64,000 bases of DNA from Phoronis australis (lineage: Eukaryota; Phoronida; Phoronidae): NCBI GenBank assembly GCA_002633005.1, contig NMRA01000213.1:174580-238579 (forward strand), given 5' to 3'. The position numbers and the translations under genes are program-made. Within the stretch, counting starts at the first letter, position 1; each line of letters starts with the position of its first letter. Shown here one piece after another: positions 49,086 through 62,229 of this stretch. The notes under the pieces are model-generated. The model worked only from the letters and a program-made list of their open reading frames with translations. It searched no databases and was not told the origin of the DNA.

Positions 49086-50067
49086 CACGTTGTATTTTCC
49101 TTTGCATTTCGCAAATGCAAAACGCCAAGTATTTCATTCCTTCACACGCAGTTCGACATTTTTGCGGGTGAAACGGAAGGTTCACAAATCATCACACAAG
49201 CTATCAAAATGCACCTGCCTAAAGTTTTGTATAGATTCACTCTCACCTAAAACGCCAGCCAGTAGGCAATAGGAATGAACCGATAGGCTAAGTTCGTGAG
49301 CGGGAGACAAGGTAGGCAGTTTTATTTACGTAGTTCTCTCCCCTGCCAATAAACATCCTGGAGATATGTTTGAGAATTCCTGTGCCTCCTACGAGGCTAT
49401 CAAACTAAAGCCTAAAACAAGACTTCCATGATTAACATTGTTCATAGTCTGCACATCAAGGACACAGTTGGGGGTCAGAAACACGCTAGCCTTGACGTTT
49501 TTTGTGGCAAATTTTTTCAATATCGGACCAGCCTATGTTGTCGAAGGTAAGTTTTGCTCGAAGTCCTGGAAACGGAGATTAGAGAGACTAGTTGTTCAAA
49601 ATAAACATTTCATAAGTTATGATATCTCTATGAGCATATTCATGTAGCAAGAAATAGTGCGGCTGTGTCACACGATAGCACAACTAAGTGCACACCTGAA
49701 AGAAGTGCGAAGACTTCAACTCCAATGACGTCACTAACTAAGCTTATCGATAAACATTTTGTCTGTTTTTTGTGAAAGCCAATACACTGAGTGCTACAAA
49801 TACATTGCAGAACGTATGCGCCAGTGTATTGTGTTAGACATGGGATATTTTTTCCAAAATGTGAAACAGTGTGACGCGTACTTTTTACCATTATCACTTC
49901 CGATACTGTGTTTATAGGGCACCTGGAAGGTCGCGTATAAACATAGTACGCGTACTTTAACCAAGACCAAACGAATACACATTGCTTATTAGCTTACGTA
50001 ATAGACTAATTGGTCTTATTGTCATTTCTAATCATGTGTTATTAGAGAGGATAAATAGCACATATTA
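49086..50067. repeat. 982-bp duplicate, copy 2 (probable haplotype artefact)
   Basis: Partner of 48103-49084. Differences cluster in the last 300 bases (for example GTACGAGTAG against GTACGCGTAC). It begins immediately after the lone N and continues into unique sequence (GTTCATCACTTTC), as expected of an overlapping allelic contig. Confidence 0.93.
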
Positions 50068-53000
50068 GTTCATCACTTTCAATAGCACTTACAAACAGCA
50101 TTGACTTTATACCATGCGAGGAATAGAACAGCTCATATTGGTATGAGATGGGTATAACAAACGTGTACGTGTTCGTTTTTTTTTCAAAACTTGCATCTCG
50201 CTCTAAGGCCAGCTAATCCCGATGTCGAAACATCTGCAGTTGAGAAAAAACAACAACAAAAACTACACAAGAGATGTCTTCGCCTCAGAGTACTGTTTAA
50301 CTAACATGAATGTTACTCATTAACTGCTTGCGGAAAATAGACAAAAATTTTGTCACTCCGTCCTTCATTAATAATGCCAATAAAACAAACAGAGTTGAAA
50401 AAGTACGTATTTGATATTTTCAAACACACTCACCCACGTGCTCGTTACTCCACTAAAGACTAAGAGAATAGGGGTACCTTCATGAATGAACTTAAAAAAT
50501 GGCTACACAGTCTTTATCTCGTAATAGCAAAAATTCAGTAGACGTGGCTCTAATCTCTGACAACACCAGTAAAGATCAAAAAGGTTTTAACTAACTCTTA
50601 ATAATGAAAACTTATAGCTGACTCTCGCCCAGTTTAGCTCGACATTTTTACTCTCATATAATCGGTCTCATAATATTCCTTACCATGACATAATTTCCGC
50701 TACCAACAGGCACAGCTTATACGCGTCATTTTCAAATTTGCTGTTTTAAGGTTGGCAACCTCAATAAACTCTGCAGCGTTTTTTTGAGTAGCTCATGGTT
50801 TCGATGTTCTGTCGATATTTATTTTTAGTCAGCTAAACACGACAAAATGAAACTTCAGAGGTAAATTTGTTGGTTCAGCAAATCCATTCTTTGGACTGGA
50901 AATCATGTAGTTCTAAAAATAGTGAGGACATATGCGTAGAACCTGGGGAAGAACCGATGTTGTAAATACTGTTGCAGAGTACAGGTACAAAGAACCTGCA
51001 TTTGAGTTTGTATAATTGCGAAAGAACATAAAAATTACTTTAGTTTTGACGGAAAATGGATTTGTCTCTTTATTGTAACAAAATGGGGAAACGACACCTC
51101 CCCTAGACAACACGCGTCATGCTTTGCCCATGAAAATGTAAGCATACCTAGCGGTGTCTTGTGGCTCATTTATGCATAGGAACGGGTAAACGCGTACGAT
51201 CAACGTGCTATACATTCTTTGCATGTAATATACAGCGGAAATTTTCATTTTTTAACTTTGTTTATTTGTTTATCATTGAGCGTTGATAATCCCTCGATAC
51301 AGTCGTCAATCATTTGATAAGTGACAACAAACAAGGTGATATAGACAATGGACAATTTTGTGAGGATTAGCAAACTGCGATAATAGAATTTCAACCTCGC
51401 TGTCGCCAAGATCGCACTAATGGAACTCTTTATGAGCAAATATACGAAGGGGGAAAACTGAGAATAATTTTAAATATCATTTCATTAGGCGAGATACGAG
51501 AAAATGACTTGATCTGAGAGAGAGATTAATTTGTCCTGATGAAGATATAATTTCCCAGGGGCACCTCGCAGCGACTTATTGAATATTAATATCGAGATAA
51601 AAATCTCGGAGCTCGCGCGCGAGCGCTGCGCTACTCGCCTCCGATTTATGTTCTAGACGTTGTTGAGAAATCACGTGATCCAGAAAATTTACCTGAGATT
51701 TTTGCTTTAGAGGGAAACTTTAGTAAAGAAAAGCTCCATGACGAGCTCCGAAACAACCAAACAGTTTGCTCTTATTTTCTGAACAATAAAGTTTTGTGAA
51801 CTGTGATAACGTTTTTTTTTTTGAAAAAGATTAAGAAAAAATAGCATTTTGCAAAACCAATGACATTTATTTTTCATTTATGACTCAAGAATAATTTCTT
51901 TGTCTTTTCTCAAGTTTCGAGTTGTGTCTAACAGACAGTATATTGAAATTTTAAGCATTTCGAGGAGGTGCATGGACATTTGTCAAGCCCTCTCAACCTC
52001 CGTTAAAAATACTGACCACAAACTCGGAAGCTCGCCTTGACGTCACGACGAAGGAAATATTACAAAGACATTTTTGTAATTAATCCCATATTTAGTAATA
52101 TGGCGAAAGCTCAACACAGTCGGGAGTGAATTTATTATTTCCAAGAAATATGCAATTAACTAATGGGACGGCTAGCCGGATTATTCCAATAGAGTTGCGT
52201 AAACAGTCTATTCCTGATATCATGACCAACAAATTGGACTATTTTATTGAGTACCCGCGTGCACTCTCTTTCTAAAAACGACTAATACAATGTTGATTAC
52301 AATCCATTTTTCATTATGAAAATCAAGCATCTCAGCAAGTATGTACTACCAGGTTTTGTTATTGTTACGTTACATTTATTAACATTTGTGAGAATCTTGT
52401 ACACAGACGTACAACCGGCTTTGGACTGCCGACCGTACTATTCTCAAGTATTCAACTTTACGCAATCCGTTGACAGGCGGCGAGATTACGCCCAGTGGTA
52501 TCTGATCCGTCACTTTTGCGCCCTAGGCTTCAACCTTCAAACCGACCAGCAAATTTACAATAGGACCTGGCTTATAATGTCTGTTGCAACCTTTGATGTC
52601 GTCTCTTGGCGCTTCGGTGACACGCGTCGCTTGATTATCGAATAACGGTCCAGGCGAGCGTCCATTGTTTTTAGTAAAATTACTTGATGGAATCGCCGCG
52701 CGCATCAATTGTGTCGCGGTACAATGGGACGCACGGTCGCTGGGTGCATGAGTTTGAACGTACGGAGCTGAAGTGTCAATTATTTCCCCAGCATATCAAA
52801 TATCGAATATTTGCCACGTGGCTGCGGCCAGCAAGAAAGAGTCAATGTTTCTTGTTGTCATGGATTGTGCGGAACAGGAAAGGTTTCCGGACTTCAAACA
52901 ATGGAGAGCTTGGCAGATGTCAATGGCTGATTGTTGTCATAGATGATGACGTATTACCCTTTCAGCGGAAGGTCACGATCAGCGATAACAACACATTGTT

Positions 53001-56000
53001 CAGATAAGTTCGTATCATGACTGATGTTGTATCTTTCCATCGGATTGGACGACTTTATTTTGAGTGAACTCGGAAGTATTTTTTTGAAATGGATCTGATA
53101 AATAACGATATAAAGTATGAAATTACCATATTTGCATACACAGGAAATCTCCAAGAAAACGTGTATACATTCACCTCGTGTGAAAAGCGAACTAATCATG
53201 GCTATATGTTGATATTCTAGATGATGAGCGGAAACCACTAATATTTTATGTAGCATTCACTTGAAGAAACTGATGCGACATTTAGCGTGGTTTGCTTCAA
53301 ACCACTTGTGAGTTGAAATTCGCGCACAGTGCTAATCATACTGATCTATTTTGAGAAATAACTACAGGGAACAAAGTAAATCGCTGTCAATGAAATCTGG
53401 TAAAGTTATGTTTATCTAAGCTTGATTGGCAGTAAACTGTCTCAACTTTGCAATTATAATTCAGACAATGGAAGCAACAATTCTCCATGACCCAGCAGAC
53501 AACAGAATATTGCAAATCAAACACAATTTCCGTACGAATATTAGCAAGCCCGTCCTATTTCCTTTGACATAGTCAACTGTCTTTTTCCTCGACTCTTGAA
53601 CCTAACGACATAATTATCTAAAATTGAACTAAATGTCAGAAACACAAAGACGTTTTCTTTGCTTACTTCCCCAGCCTGTTGTTTGTGATCATTCGCATAG
53701 AATCTAATTAAAGTCTAATATCGTCCAGGTAATTGTTTATGATTAAAACTAAATTAACCAGGTAAGAACGAAATTATCGGAGTGCAGCTAATGACTACGT
53801 TTGGACCGCAGCACTTCGACAGGAAAATGCGTTGACGTTTTCATTGATTTAGATTCCACTAATTCTAGAAGCCATCCAAGTTTCATTTTGCACAACCTTC
53901 TAACTTAAAATTATCTTTTTAACTAAAAACTTAACAATATTGCTCGAAGGGGAACTGCGATGATCTCACGACTTGTAGCTTTTCGGGAACTTATCTGTAC
54001 ACGTTCATGCAACGGATATTTTACTTTATCTACGACCCATGAACACTTAAGTTTTCATCAAATCTCAAACATCATTTACCTGAGCCTTAGCGACGCCTAG
54101 AATATAATGCAAGTCGTTTTGTGAGTGTTGGGAATTTAACACTGCTTGGCACGCAAGCATGTTGCAACGCTCACCAACACATATTTAATATCATCGGTCC
54201 ATGTTTTTCGCGACACCGCGACCCATACGACGACAATCCTCGGCATAACAAGAGACAGAGGCTCGCCAATATCTAAGTGTTTTACCTACTGGTGAGCGTC
54301 AAAATTCCTGAATGAAACCAAATCTGACCGAAATAGTCGGCTGTTTAGAAAGTACGACGACAGCTCGCGGTGAATATTTAAAAATCGTGAAACGTAACCC
54401 AAGGCAGGCGGCTAGCTTGAGCTTGTTTTTGATAGTTCCATAAATAAACGTTCTAGCGAAGACAGATACTCGGAATTCGATAATTAGGCTTTGTTTTGGT
54501 TTCTATGGATGGGCATACACTTATTTTGAATATATCGGGATTATGAACCGGGGTTAAATCCGATTCCCCCAAGAATCACGGCGACTGGATTAATGCGTTT
54601 GCTGGATATGTTCCAAATTAAAATCAATCAGCAAGAGAAGTTGCTGGAAACCAATGCATTAAACCATTCGTGAAAGTTACCCGGTGATACTTTCAAATCG
54701 TAACAAAACTCGCAGGCAAACTAATGCGTCGGCCAAGATGGCTACTGCACGTGCAAATGAAGGAAAAGTTGACGTTGACACTCGAGTTCCCTTGAGATTT
54801 TGTTAAAGCACAAAATTAATAGAACAATCGGTTAACGTAGTCTATCGAACGTTATCAGGATTGGGGTTTGAAAAAATTAATTGATTTGAATGTGTCCAGT
54901 TGAAGGACATCCGTGCACGTTTGTATAAGAAAGAGATTTAAACCCTGTTCTCAGCTATTGCACGTAGGCGCAGCCAACTACCTTTTGGCATTTGAACGTA
55001 GCGCCTACGTACCGTAAGTTACGTTCAGTGCTCAATGTGATACAGTGGGCTATGGGCGCCTACTTACCTCTAATTTTACCACTACAGCAATGACTAAAAG
55101 ACACGGCGCAACGTAAAACACAAAACAGATCACGTGAAGTTTATAATGTGACTATTACCTAGGGTCCTCCCATTTCACAACTTTTGTCACGGTCACTAAA
55201 CCTTGAGTAATGAATTAAGACAAGTTAGTTGTTCTTGTTTTTATGGCCATACTGTGGTCAGATTGAACTAGCTCAGAGGTGTTGCTAATATTTGACCCGC
55301 CTAAGCAGCGTTCAATAAAACTTCTACAATTTCTAGACTGATAAGTATGCCTTGATGGAGTCTAGACACGCGCGTAACATTATTTACAACGCCAGGAGAG
55401 CTCAGACCACCTCGTTGGTTTTACCAACACTTGTCCAGACCGTAAAAAAGAACAATGGGCGAACCGCCCGAGGCGATGTAACACAAGGCAGGGTCGAAAT
55501 TGCTCAAAAAAGAAGAGATGGTGCGTTAAAATGCTGTCTTTGTGTGCCTATAAAAATTATAACCTGTACAGTCCTTATTATTTACACTGATCGCCAAGGA
55601 TAATAGCTGGAGTCGAATTTCTTTCATCGAATATTTTTTACAATAGCTAATAACACTATCAGACCTAAATCAAAGTCCTAAATTTATAATTCCTGATCTC
55701 AGTAGCTAAAACACATGGCGAATACATTTCCTACAGTTTCTGTATTGAAGTTCTCGAATAAAATCTTGTATAAATATTTGCTTCGTCTTTGTTTCGTTTT
55801 AATCTAAATCTTCTATCTTCCGTTAAGTGGTCGGTTCGATAAGACGTCCATGTCGACCATCTGGTATTGTTTTAAGTCCTTTTTATCAATGACACGACTG
55901 CCCATTCATTCATAAAGGACATGCTGCTCGTTGCAGTGCGATTACACGTGTACAACACGTACATACTGTAGAACATCCGGAGACTGTTTCACTAAAATGC

Positions 56001-56353
56001 CGTGACAGTTTACGCCATTTTTTTGCAGATTCTTGAACAGAGACTCACGATCAGTCATAAGTCTTGGCGCAAACCTCCGTTTAGAATTTGTGCGAAAATC
56101 GTAAAATTACGACGTTTTAGCGAAACAATTCTGAGTAATGGCAAGTCTGGGAGCAATGACCGTAGATTCGAGTGTTGAAATCGTGATACTTGTTATAACA
56201 ATTACTGTCAAGGTAAAGACGATGATGATGATAATGACGACAAAGAAGACGACAATGGCGAGGGTACTTATGGTGATGACTACACTATAAACGAGATCAA
56301 GTTATATAAATGTTGCTGACAACCATTATGGAAGCAAAAATGAGTACCTACAT

Positions 56354-56605
56354 GCGCGCGCACCCAGCCTAAAATGCGGGAGACTCGAATTTTTGAGAAT
56401 ATGGACCTTTTACTAAGATTCACGGGGTACGTTCAAAGCTATGAATATTGCATTCGCCGAATGTTGGTAGTTCCTACCTTTTAGTGGACTTTTGTCTCGT
56501 TTTCTACTTCCTTCGGGGTTTTTGTTTTTCTGAGGCGGACCTTTTTGCCCACTTCGCCAAATAAGGGGGCTGGTTCGAGCCCCCTCACCCCTGGGTGCGC
56601 GCATG
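56354..56605. mobile_element. CATGCGCGCAC-ended MITE, copy 3
   Basis: It begins GCGCGCGCACCCAGCCTAAA and ends CCTGGGTGCGCGCATG, with the same body as copies 1 and 2 (GGGTACGTTCAAAGCTATGA, CACTTCGCCAAAT). It is shorter in the C-rich right part. It lies about 300 bases from the homeodomain exon, on its 3' side within the intron. Confidence 0.82.
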
Positions 56606-56909
56606 GAGCGCTACGCAATTCAAATGCCACTTCAACTGGTATGTAATTCTCACAGCAATGGTTAGACACTAGCGCGACGAGTGGAGTCATATATAAATTG
56701 TTGACGAGAAAACTTCCTTGACCAAGGTGTGATGGCGGGATGACGACGTTGAGGGAGTAATTACGATCAGAGGAATGAAGTTTACAACTGTAGAAAATTC
56801 CATACCACTCTCTACGTCACTTAGAAGTCACGTGTCAGAGCCCAACCAAATGTGACCTCACTCATCGAAGCTGATGACGGCTTTTTAACAAACACGCAAG
56901 GAAACTCAC

Positions 56910-57193
56910 CTTTTCCTGTTGCTGTGCCATTTGCTTCATTAACAAACTCCTCTTTTTATCTTTACACCTTTTGTTTTGAAACCACACCCGGATGACCCTG
57001 GGTGATAATCCCGTCATCTCAACAAGCTGTTCTTTCATAAGAGCGTCAGGTCGAGGGTTGGCGTTGTAGCACGTGCGAAGGGTGTGGAGTTGTTTCTCAT
57101 TTAGAACTGTGCGCACGCGAGTTGTCTTGGATTCCTTGTGAACGTGAGGCCTAATGGATCCTGATCGAGTATTAGACATTTGCTCTGCATGCC
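56910..57193 (-). CDS. Isl: Islet, homeodomain exon
   Basis: Isl is a LIM-homeodomain transcription factor that specifies motor and sensory neurons and, in many animals, endodermal and heart cells. This 284-base exon has acceptor TTTTCTCACATTTTCAG and donor AAG|GTGAGT. It completes one codon and then encodes 94 residues: HAEQMSN, the RPHVHK lead-in, a full 60-residue homeodomain (starting [20 protein letters not shown], recognition helix [16 protein letters not shown]), and the tail [13 protein letters not shown]. Gln at homeodomain position 50 and Asn at 51 are present, predicting TAAT-type sites. Compared with vertebrate ISL1 the homeodomain differs at about one position (NAN for AAN), and that Asn is also found in invertebrate Isl proteins. 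The homeodomain and the following exon together rule out other LIM-HD classes. Confidence 0.98.
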
Positions 57194-57758
57194 CTGAAAA
57201 TGTGAGAAAAACGCCTGATGATTTATTTGGCAGAATTTAGGTTGCGAAACCTGTCCTCTTCTCACACATAAATGAGCCTTTGCTGCTTTTTGGTATTGGC
57301 GCTTGCATTGATTGTATACCTTGCGCAAGCGTGTCTTAATCATGTCGAGAGCTCTGATTCAGCTGTTCATGAAAAATGGTTTCATTATGACGTAACCAGA
57401 AGTGGAAGCCAATCCTTTGTTTGAATCAAAGGAGGAAACGAGTGGACAACACAAAGTCGTTCAAGGGCCCTATTAAACGATACTGTTTATAATTTAAGGA
57501 CTCAGACAAGTGCCCTCAAAGGTAAACTATAGACATCTCTAGGGTTGAAGTACTGTCCTTCGCACTGTTAGATCAAGAAAGGATCGTTTTGGGTTACATG
57601 TGTTTAGGGCGCAACTGGCCAATAACAAACAATAACAAAAGAATGTAGCCCTATTGTGATGGCCGTGTACCACAGGCGATTTTCAGAACACGGTGGTATC
57701 TGGTGACAATTGCAACAGTTTTATGGAGCATCCCTTTGAAGTTTTTTTTTTTCGGGAG

Positions 57759-57814
57759 TTCAATCGCAGGTTAATTTTTTATGCAATTCAATCGCAGGTT
57801 AATTTTTTATGCAA
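57759..57814. repeat. 28-bp tandem duplication
   Basis: Two perfect adjacent copies of a 28-base unit (TTCAATCGCAGG, then TTAATTTTTTATGCAA). Perfect identity indicates a recent event or a sequencing/assembly slip. Confidence 0.93.
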
Positions 57815-60800
57815 ATAACCTAAGCTTGAAATATTTGTGTCAATAGGATGTTTCCTCTTATTCCGTCTTTGTACTGTTTTACAAAAGCACTTGCATGACG
57901 CTTTGTGTATCTTGGCCTGGCGTTTAAAGCGAGTCCGACACTGAACTGTGAGATGATCGTTGTGTGATGGTTCCTCGATCTTGCCGCAATAGAATTTTCT
58001 TACACCACCTTGTGGCTTAATGATTGCTGTTTTCCTTCTAACTCGACCGCCGCGTGGCGGATTGTACATTTACCACTGTCGAGAACAAATGTTTATGAAA
58101 ATAGAAAAAAATCAGAGCTACGCAAAAACAGACTCAATCTCGAACGCTTACGGATTGTTTACAGGTGTCACTCTGGCTAAGAACATCAAACATTCGTGAT
58201 ATCAGTGGAAAACAAATACAGTCTAACCTTTAACAAAATAAATCCTGTTTTCACTGAAAACAACCGGTCTTATCGTCGCGATAGAGTCAGTTCTTTTTTT
58301 GTCGTTTGAATACAATGTTGTCTCAACAAAACCTGAGTAAATACCGTTCAGCAATGAATGGTGAACACGGTTCGTGAAAAAAACCCTGTCGCTGGCAAAA
58401 TAATTAAAGGGGCAATAAAGAATTCATGGCTTATACCACTCACTTATGAAACCGGTCTCACCACGTGTGTAATGTGGAAAATTCGCTCGTCACAATAAAA
58501 TCGCGCCCTTGTCGCAAAAAATCGCTCAAATGGAAACTCTGTGCATGTTCGTGGCTTGTGATCGCCTATCGAGTTTTGATCAAAAAGACATTGGTGACTT
58601 GTAGTCTTTGTATTACACGACGTGGCCCGTCACGACTCGAGGTATAGACGGCGGGACCACGTCAATATTTCGGCGTTCGTTTTGATATAGCATTTGGACC
58701 AAAGTTTTTAAAAATCTACACTAATGGAATATACTTTGAACTTGGATTCTATGCTGTGGTGCGCTAAATTACATTACGTGACTAAACAATAATTGTTAAG
58801 TGGGATCATTCAACCAAATTTCAGTCATTTTTTATGAAACAGACCCCAGTTGTTTCTGTTTTGATGACAACGAAGTTTATCAAAACTTAATTTATCATAC
58901 CTGGATCTCTTGTCATTAAATATCTATTTGAGTCGTATTCATCCCGATGCTTACACAATGCGCGTTAAATCGGTGTATAAATAGGTTAGGTCTCTTTAGT
59001 ATGCTGCCGTTGATTTGTACCCGAGATATTGAGAAATAAAAACTGGACGAAACAAAAAATTGCGCTTTGATGACCTTTTGAAACACCAAGATTAAAAAGT
59101 TTCGCTACCCCAATTCCAAGTGCACGTGCAAAACTGTTGGCATAGCGACAAAGATAGGTTTGACGAATGCATTATTCCGTGCAAATTGCTAATTATTGGC
59201 TCTGGGCAGTAATTATTAATCCACACACTACGCAAACTTTTGAGAACAAGGGTTTATAGAAATCATCCTGATTAAATCTCACACCAAACATACAATTATT
59301 TTTTTCATTTGCTGTGTGTAGTTTGGATTTCACAAGTCAATAAACTATGTGAAACAAGTTCCTTAAAGTTAATTACAACGCCAGTAATTAAGGCGTCGAG
59401 CAAAAAATCCTGAAAACTAGCACGACACTCGCTGTGCAAGAAAAAGAAAGTTTCCTAAATACCGAAGCAATATCCGTCGCAATACTGTTGCAAATCAATT
59501 AAAGCAAATGCACGTGGAAGTTATGAATATTCATAAACCAACATCGATGACTCAGTTTATGAAACTCTAATGAAACTATGCCAATTTGAACTTTCACTAC
59601 AGATTGGCTACAGGTAATTTCCACAGTAGCATATTGTGATATGCTATTTTCATTGAATAATATGCATCAAAGTATAAAAACTTTTAATTTAAGCGATTGG
59701 CGGAAACATTTCATAAATATTCATGACCAACCACTTGCGAAGCTGCGCATTATACATACGATTGAAGTATGTATTCGTTTCAAAATACTGTTAAGCAGTG
59801 TCGCGTTTGATCCGTGGAGTTATTGAAAACGCTAGTTACCTGTGTTCTGTCTGCAACCTAAGTTATTGTGTTTTACGGGATATCCAGGGTTATATACTAT
59901 AACCGGGTATTTTGCTGACGTTACTGGGGTGATCTGGTATTTTCAACAGACCTTAACGAGCTATGAGAACGAAGCACGTTGAACAATAGAACAAGTAATG
60001 ACGTAGAATGTTTGATTCTTGTATATGACAATAACACCGAAATCAACTCACAAATTTGCTGGCCTACCTTCATTGAGTTTGCTTTCATAGTCGTGTTATA
60101 AACTTAAGTCATAGTAAGCTTGAACTATGTTTAGTATTTAACCCAGTCACATACGCTCGGCACCAGGCCGAGACTTTGAGATAACCACCGACTTGTAGAA
60201 AATTTGAGAGACTCTCACTAAGTCAATTGTCGAAATGATTCCCCAGTGGTTTGTCTACGCCTGACCTATAATCATCACCGTCTGCTTATTCAGTTCTCGT
60301 AGTCACGCGGTTTATTAATCCAGGATTAGGACACTGTTCTATTCCCACGGGTATGCAAAGATAAACCACGCCATGTCCTGCGCCGTAGATCGTCATAATT
60401 TAATTGATACAAGTACAGGTATTGTCCATTTTGATTTATGGACCACAAAATAACGTCCCGCAGGGCACAGCAGGGAATAAGAAACGCTGGCCAATATAGG
60501 CGCATTTGCCCAGAAATTTTAATGAGTCCAGGCCCACCCAAGCACAGTAAGGCGACCCACAGGTGTAAAGGGGTGGGTAGATCAAGGATTCCCCTGTGGC
60601 CTGAGGGAGGAATGAGTTAACAAGGGCTGTCCACAAGAAAAGTCCGCAAAAAGATTATGATTGCCCGAGCACTTTTAAGCTGCCTGAAAAGATCGGCGTT
60701 AATCAACTCGAAAATTCACTTGGCGTAAACCGTCGGTCACTGAATGGGTTTAACGGGGCATGAACAAGCCAAAAGATGTACAGCCGTTACCAAGTCGGAG

Positions 60801-62146
60801 GTTGAAGATTTCAGGTGAATAGCGATTTAAAGTTTACCACTTGTTAACAATATTTAGTACATTTCGCATACTTTGAACTAGTTAAGAGCCGTCCGTTGAC
60901 TCGTTTATGAATATGTTGTCAAAATTGTTAATTAATCTTTAGTTATGTGCTTGTATATGTAAATATAATTCATCAAGTCATAAAAGTTCATTAAGAAATT
61001 CATGATTAATAAAAAGCCAATCCAAATTTTTTATTCATAAGAAGTCTTTTTTGTTTGTAAGACTTGTCCTATCAACCTATTTTATAATAATGTTTTACAA
61101 TGATGATAAAATCTCTGATCTTTTCGCTGCTGCTCTACATTTGTGGGATGTTAGACTTTCTGGTCAAAATGGTTTATTTTGTGTATTAAATATGCCACTT
61201 TTTCTGGGAAAAGAATTGTTAACGCAGCAATACAACATAGCCGATGCCGTGAAACGATTGAACTAGAGCAAAATAATTATCTGAATTTTCCTTTGTGGAT
61301 CAGCGCAAATCCGACAAATATGCCACAAATTAAAAACGATATTCTATTGGCTCCCCTGAGACTACGTAGTTGATGGACGTCGAAGCGAGTGGAGCGTGTT
61401 AAAACACGATGGTAATATTGAAAACTCATCACTGTACTGTCCCCAGCGAGTTATAATGAATCACATCTTTTTGGGAAATCGACATGTGTTTGAGCCACAT
61501 GACTGAAACCTTGAGAGAAGTTCACGGCAAATTGTTAACACTAGATCGGATCATTCTAAAAATTATGAAAATTAGTATACAAGCAATGTGCTGATAGATG
61601 TAGATGTACCACACACACGTTATAAAGTTCTGACAATGAAATGAGACCTTGCCAAATTGATTGCCAACCATTCTTTATCAATGTGTTGACCAGCTTAGTT
61701 CACGATCACTAATTATGAATGCACACATTCCGCAATGTCATGATTGTCTAATCTTTCTAAAATCAGGCATAGACCAATCATTTTGCTAAACCAACTAGTT
61801 TGTCGAGTTACGTTCCTATTGCTAACGCGCACGCGCTTTGCAAAACCTCTCCGCGACGTGGTGTTGAAAAAGCAGACACAATGTAAATAAAGGCCAGAGG
61901 AAGATATAAGTAGGCCCTCCAACAGGCAGATGGGAGTCTCCAAGGGATTAGTGGCGCGGATTAGCGCGCGGCATGTGATTAGGCTCGCGCACTAACAATC
62001 TAATCGGTGCTGACGAGACTCAAACATACATACATTACGGCTAGAAAGAGAAAATTTAGATATAAACAAAAGTCTCTTGAGGCTGTTTCATAACTTGAAC
62101 GTTATGAGATGGACATGGTTCCGCCTTTGCCTCAACTACAGAGCTC

Positions 62147-62229
62147 AAAGGGACACTCGCTGGTTCCCTGCGTGCCGCTAGGTGGTGCTGGCTGGGCTAA
62201 GCACGCAGGGAACCAGCGAAAAAGGGACA
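62147..62229. mobile_element. Short inverted-repeat insert with flanking 9-bp repeats
   Basis: A perfect 19-bp inverted repeat (TCGCTGGTTCCCTGCGTGC at 62157-62175 and its complement at 62201-62219) surrounds a 25-base GC-rich loop. Directly outside, AAAGGGACA occurs on both sides in the same orientation (62147-62155, 62221-62229), like a 9-bp target duplication. It could be a tiny MITE, or a hairpin inserted in a common AAAGGGACA context. Confidence 0.5.

Larger units (their letters stand above)
46496..56909 (-). other. Isl intron between homeodomain and LIM-binding exons
   Basis: Apparent length 10.4 kb, of which about 983 bases are a probable assembly duplication (48103-50067), so the true intron is nearer 9.4 kb. 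It holds a CT-rich microsatellite (about 47648-47682) and a MITE (56354-56605). Two overlapping open frames of about 108 codons (52316-52645, 52684-53007) have no recognisable family and no splice link to Isl. The phase is 0 at both ends. Confidence 0.8.

Noticed and set aside
48089-49647. Repeated pairs of 60-85-codon frames
   Set aside because: They recur only because of the 982-bp duplication and have no family likeness.
57101-57343. 80-codon - strand open frame
   Set aside because: Different frame of the Isl homeodomain exon running into its upstream intron.
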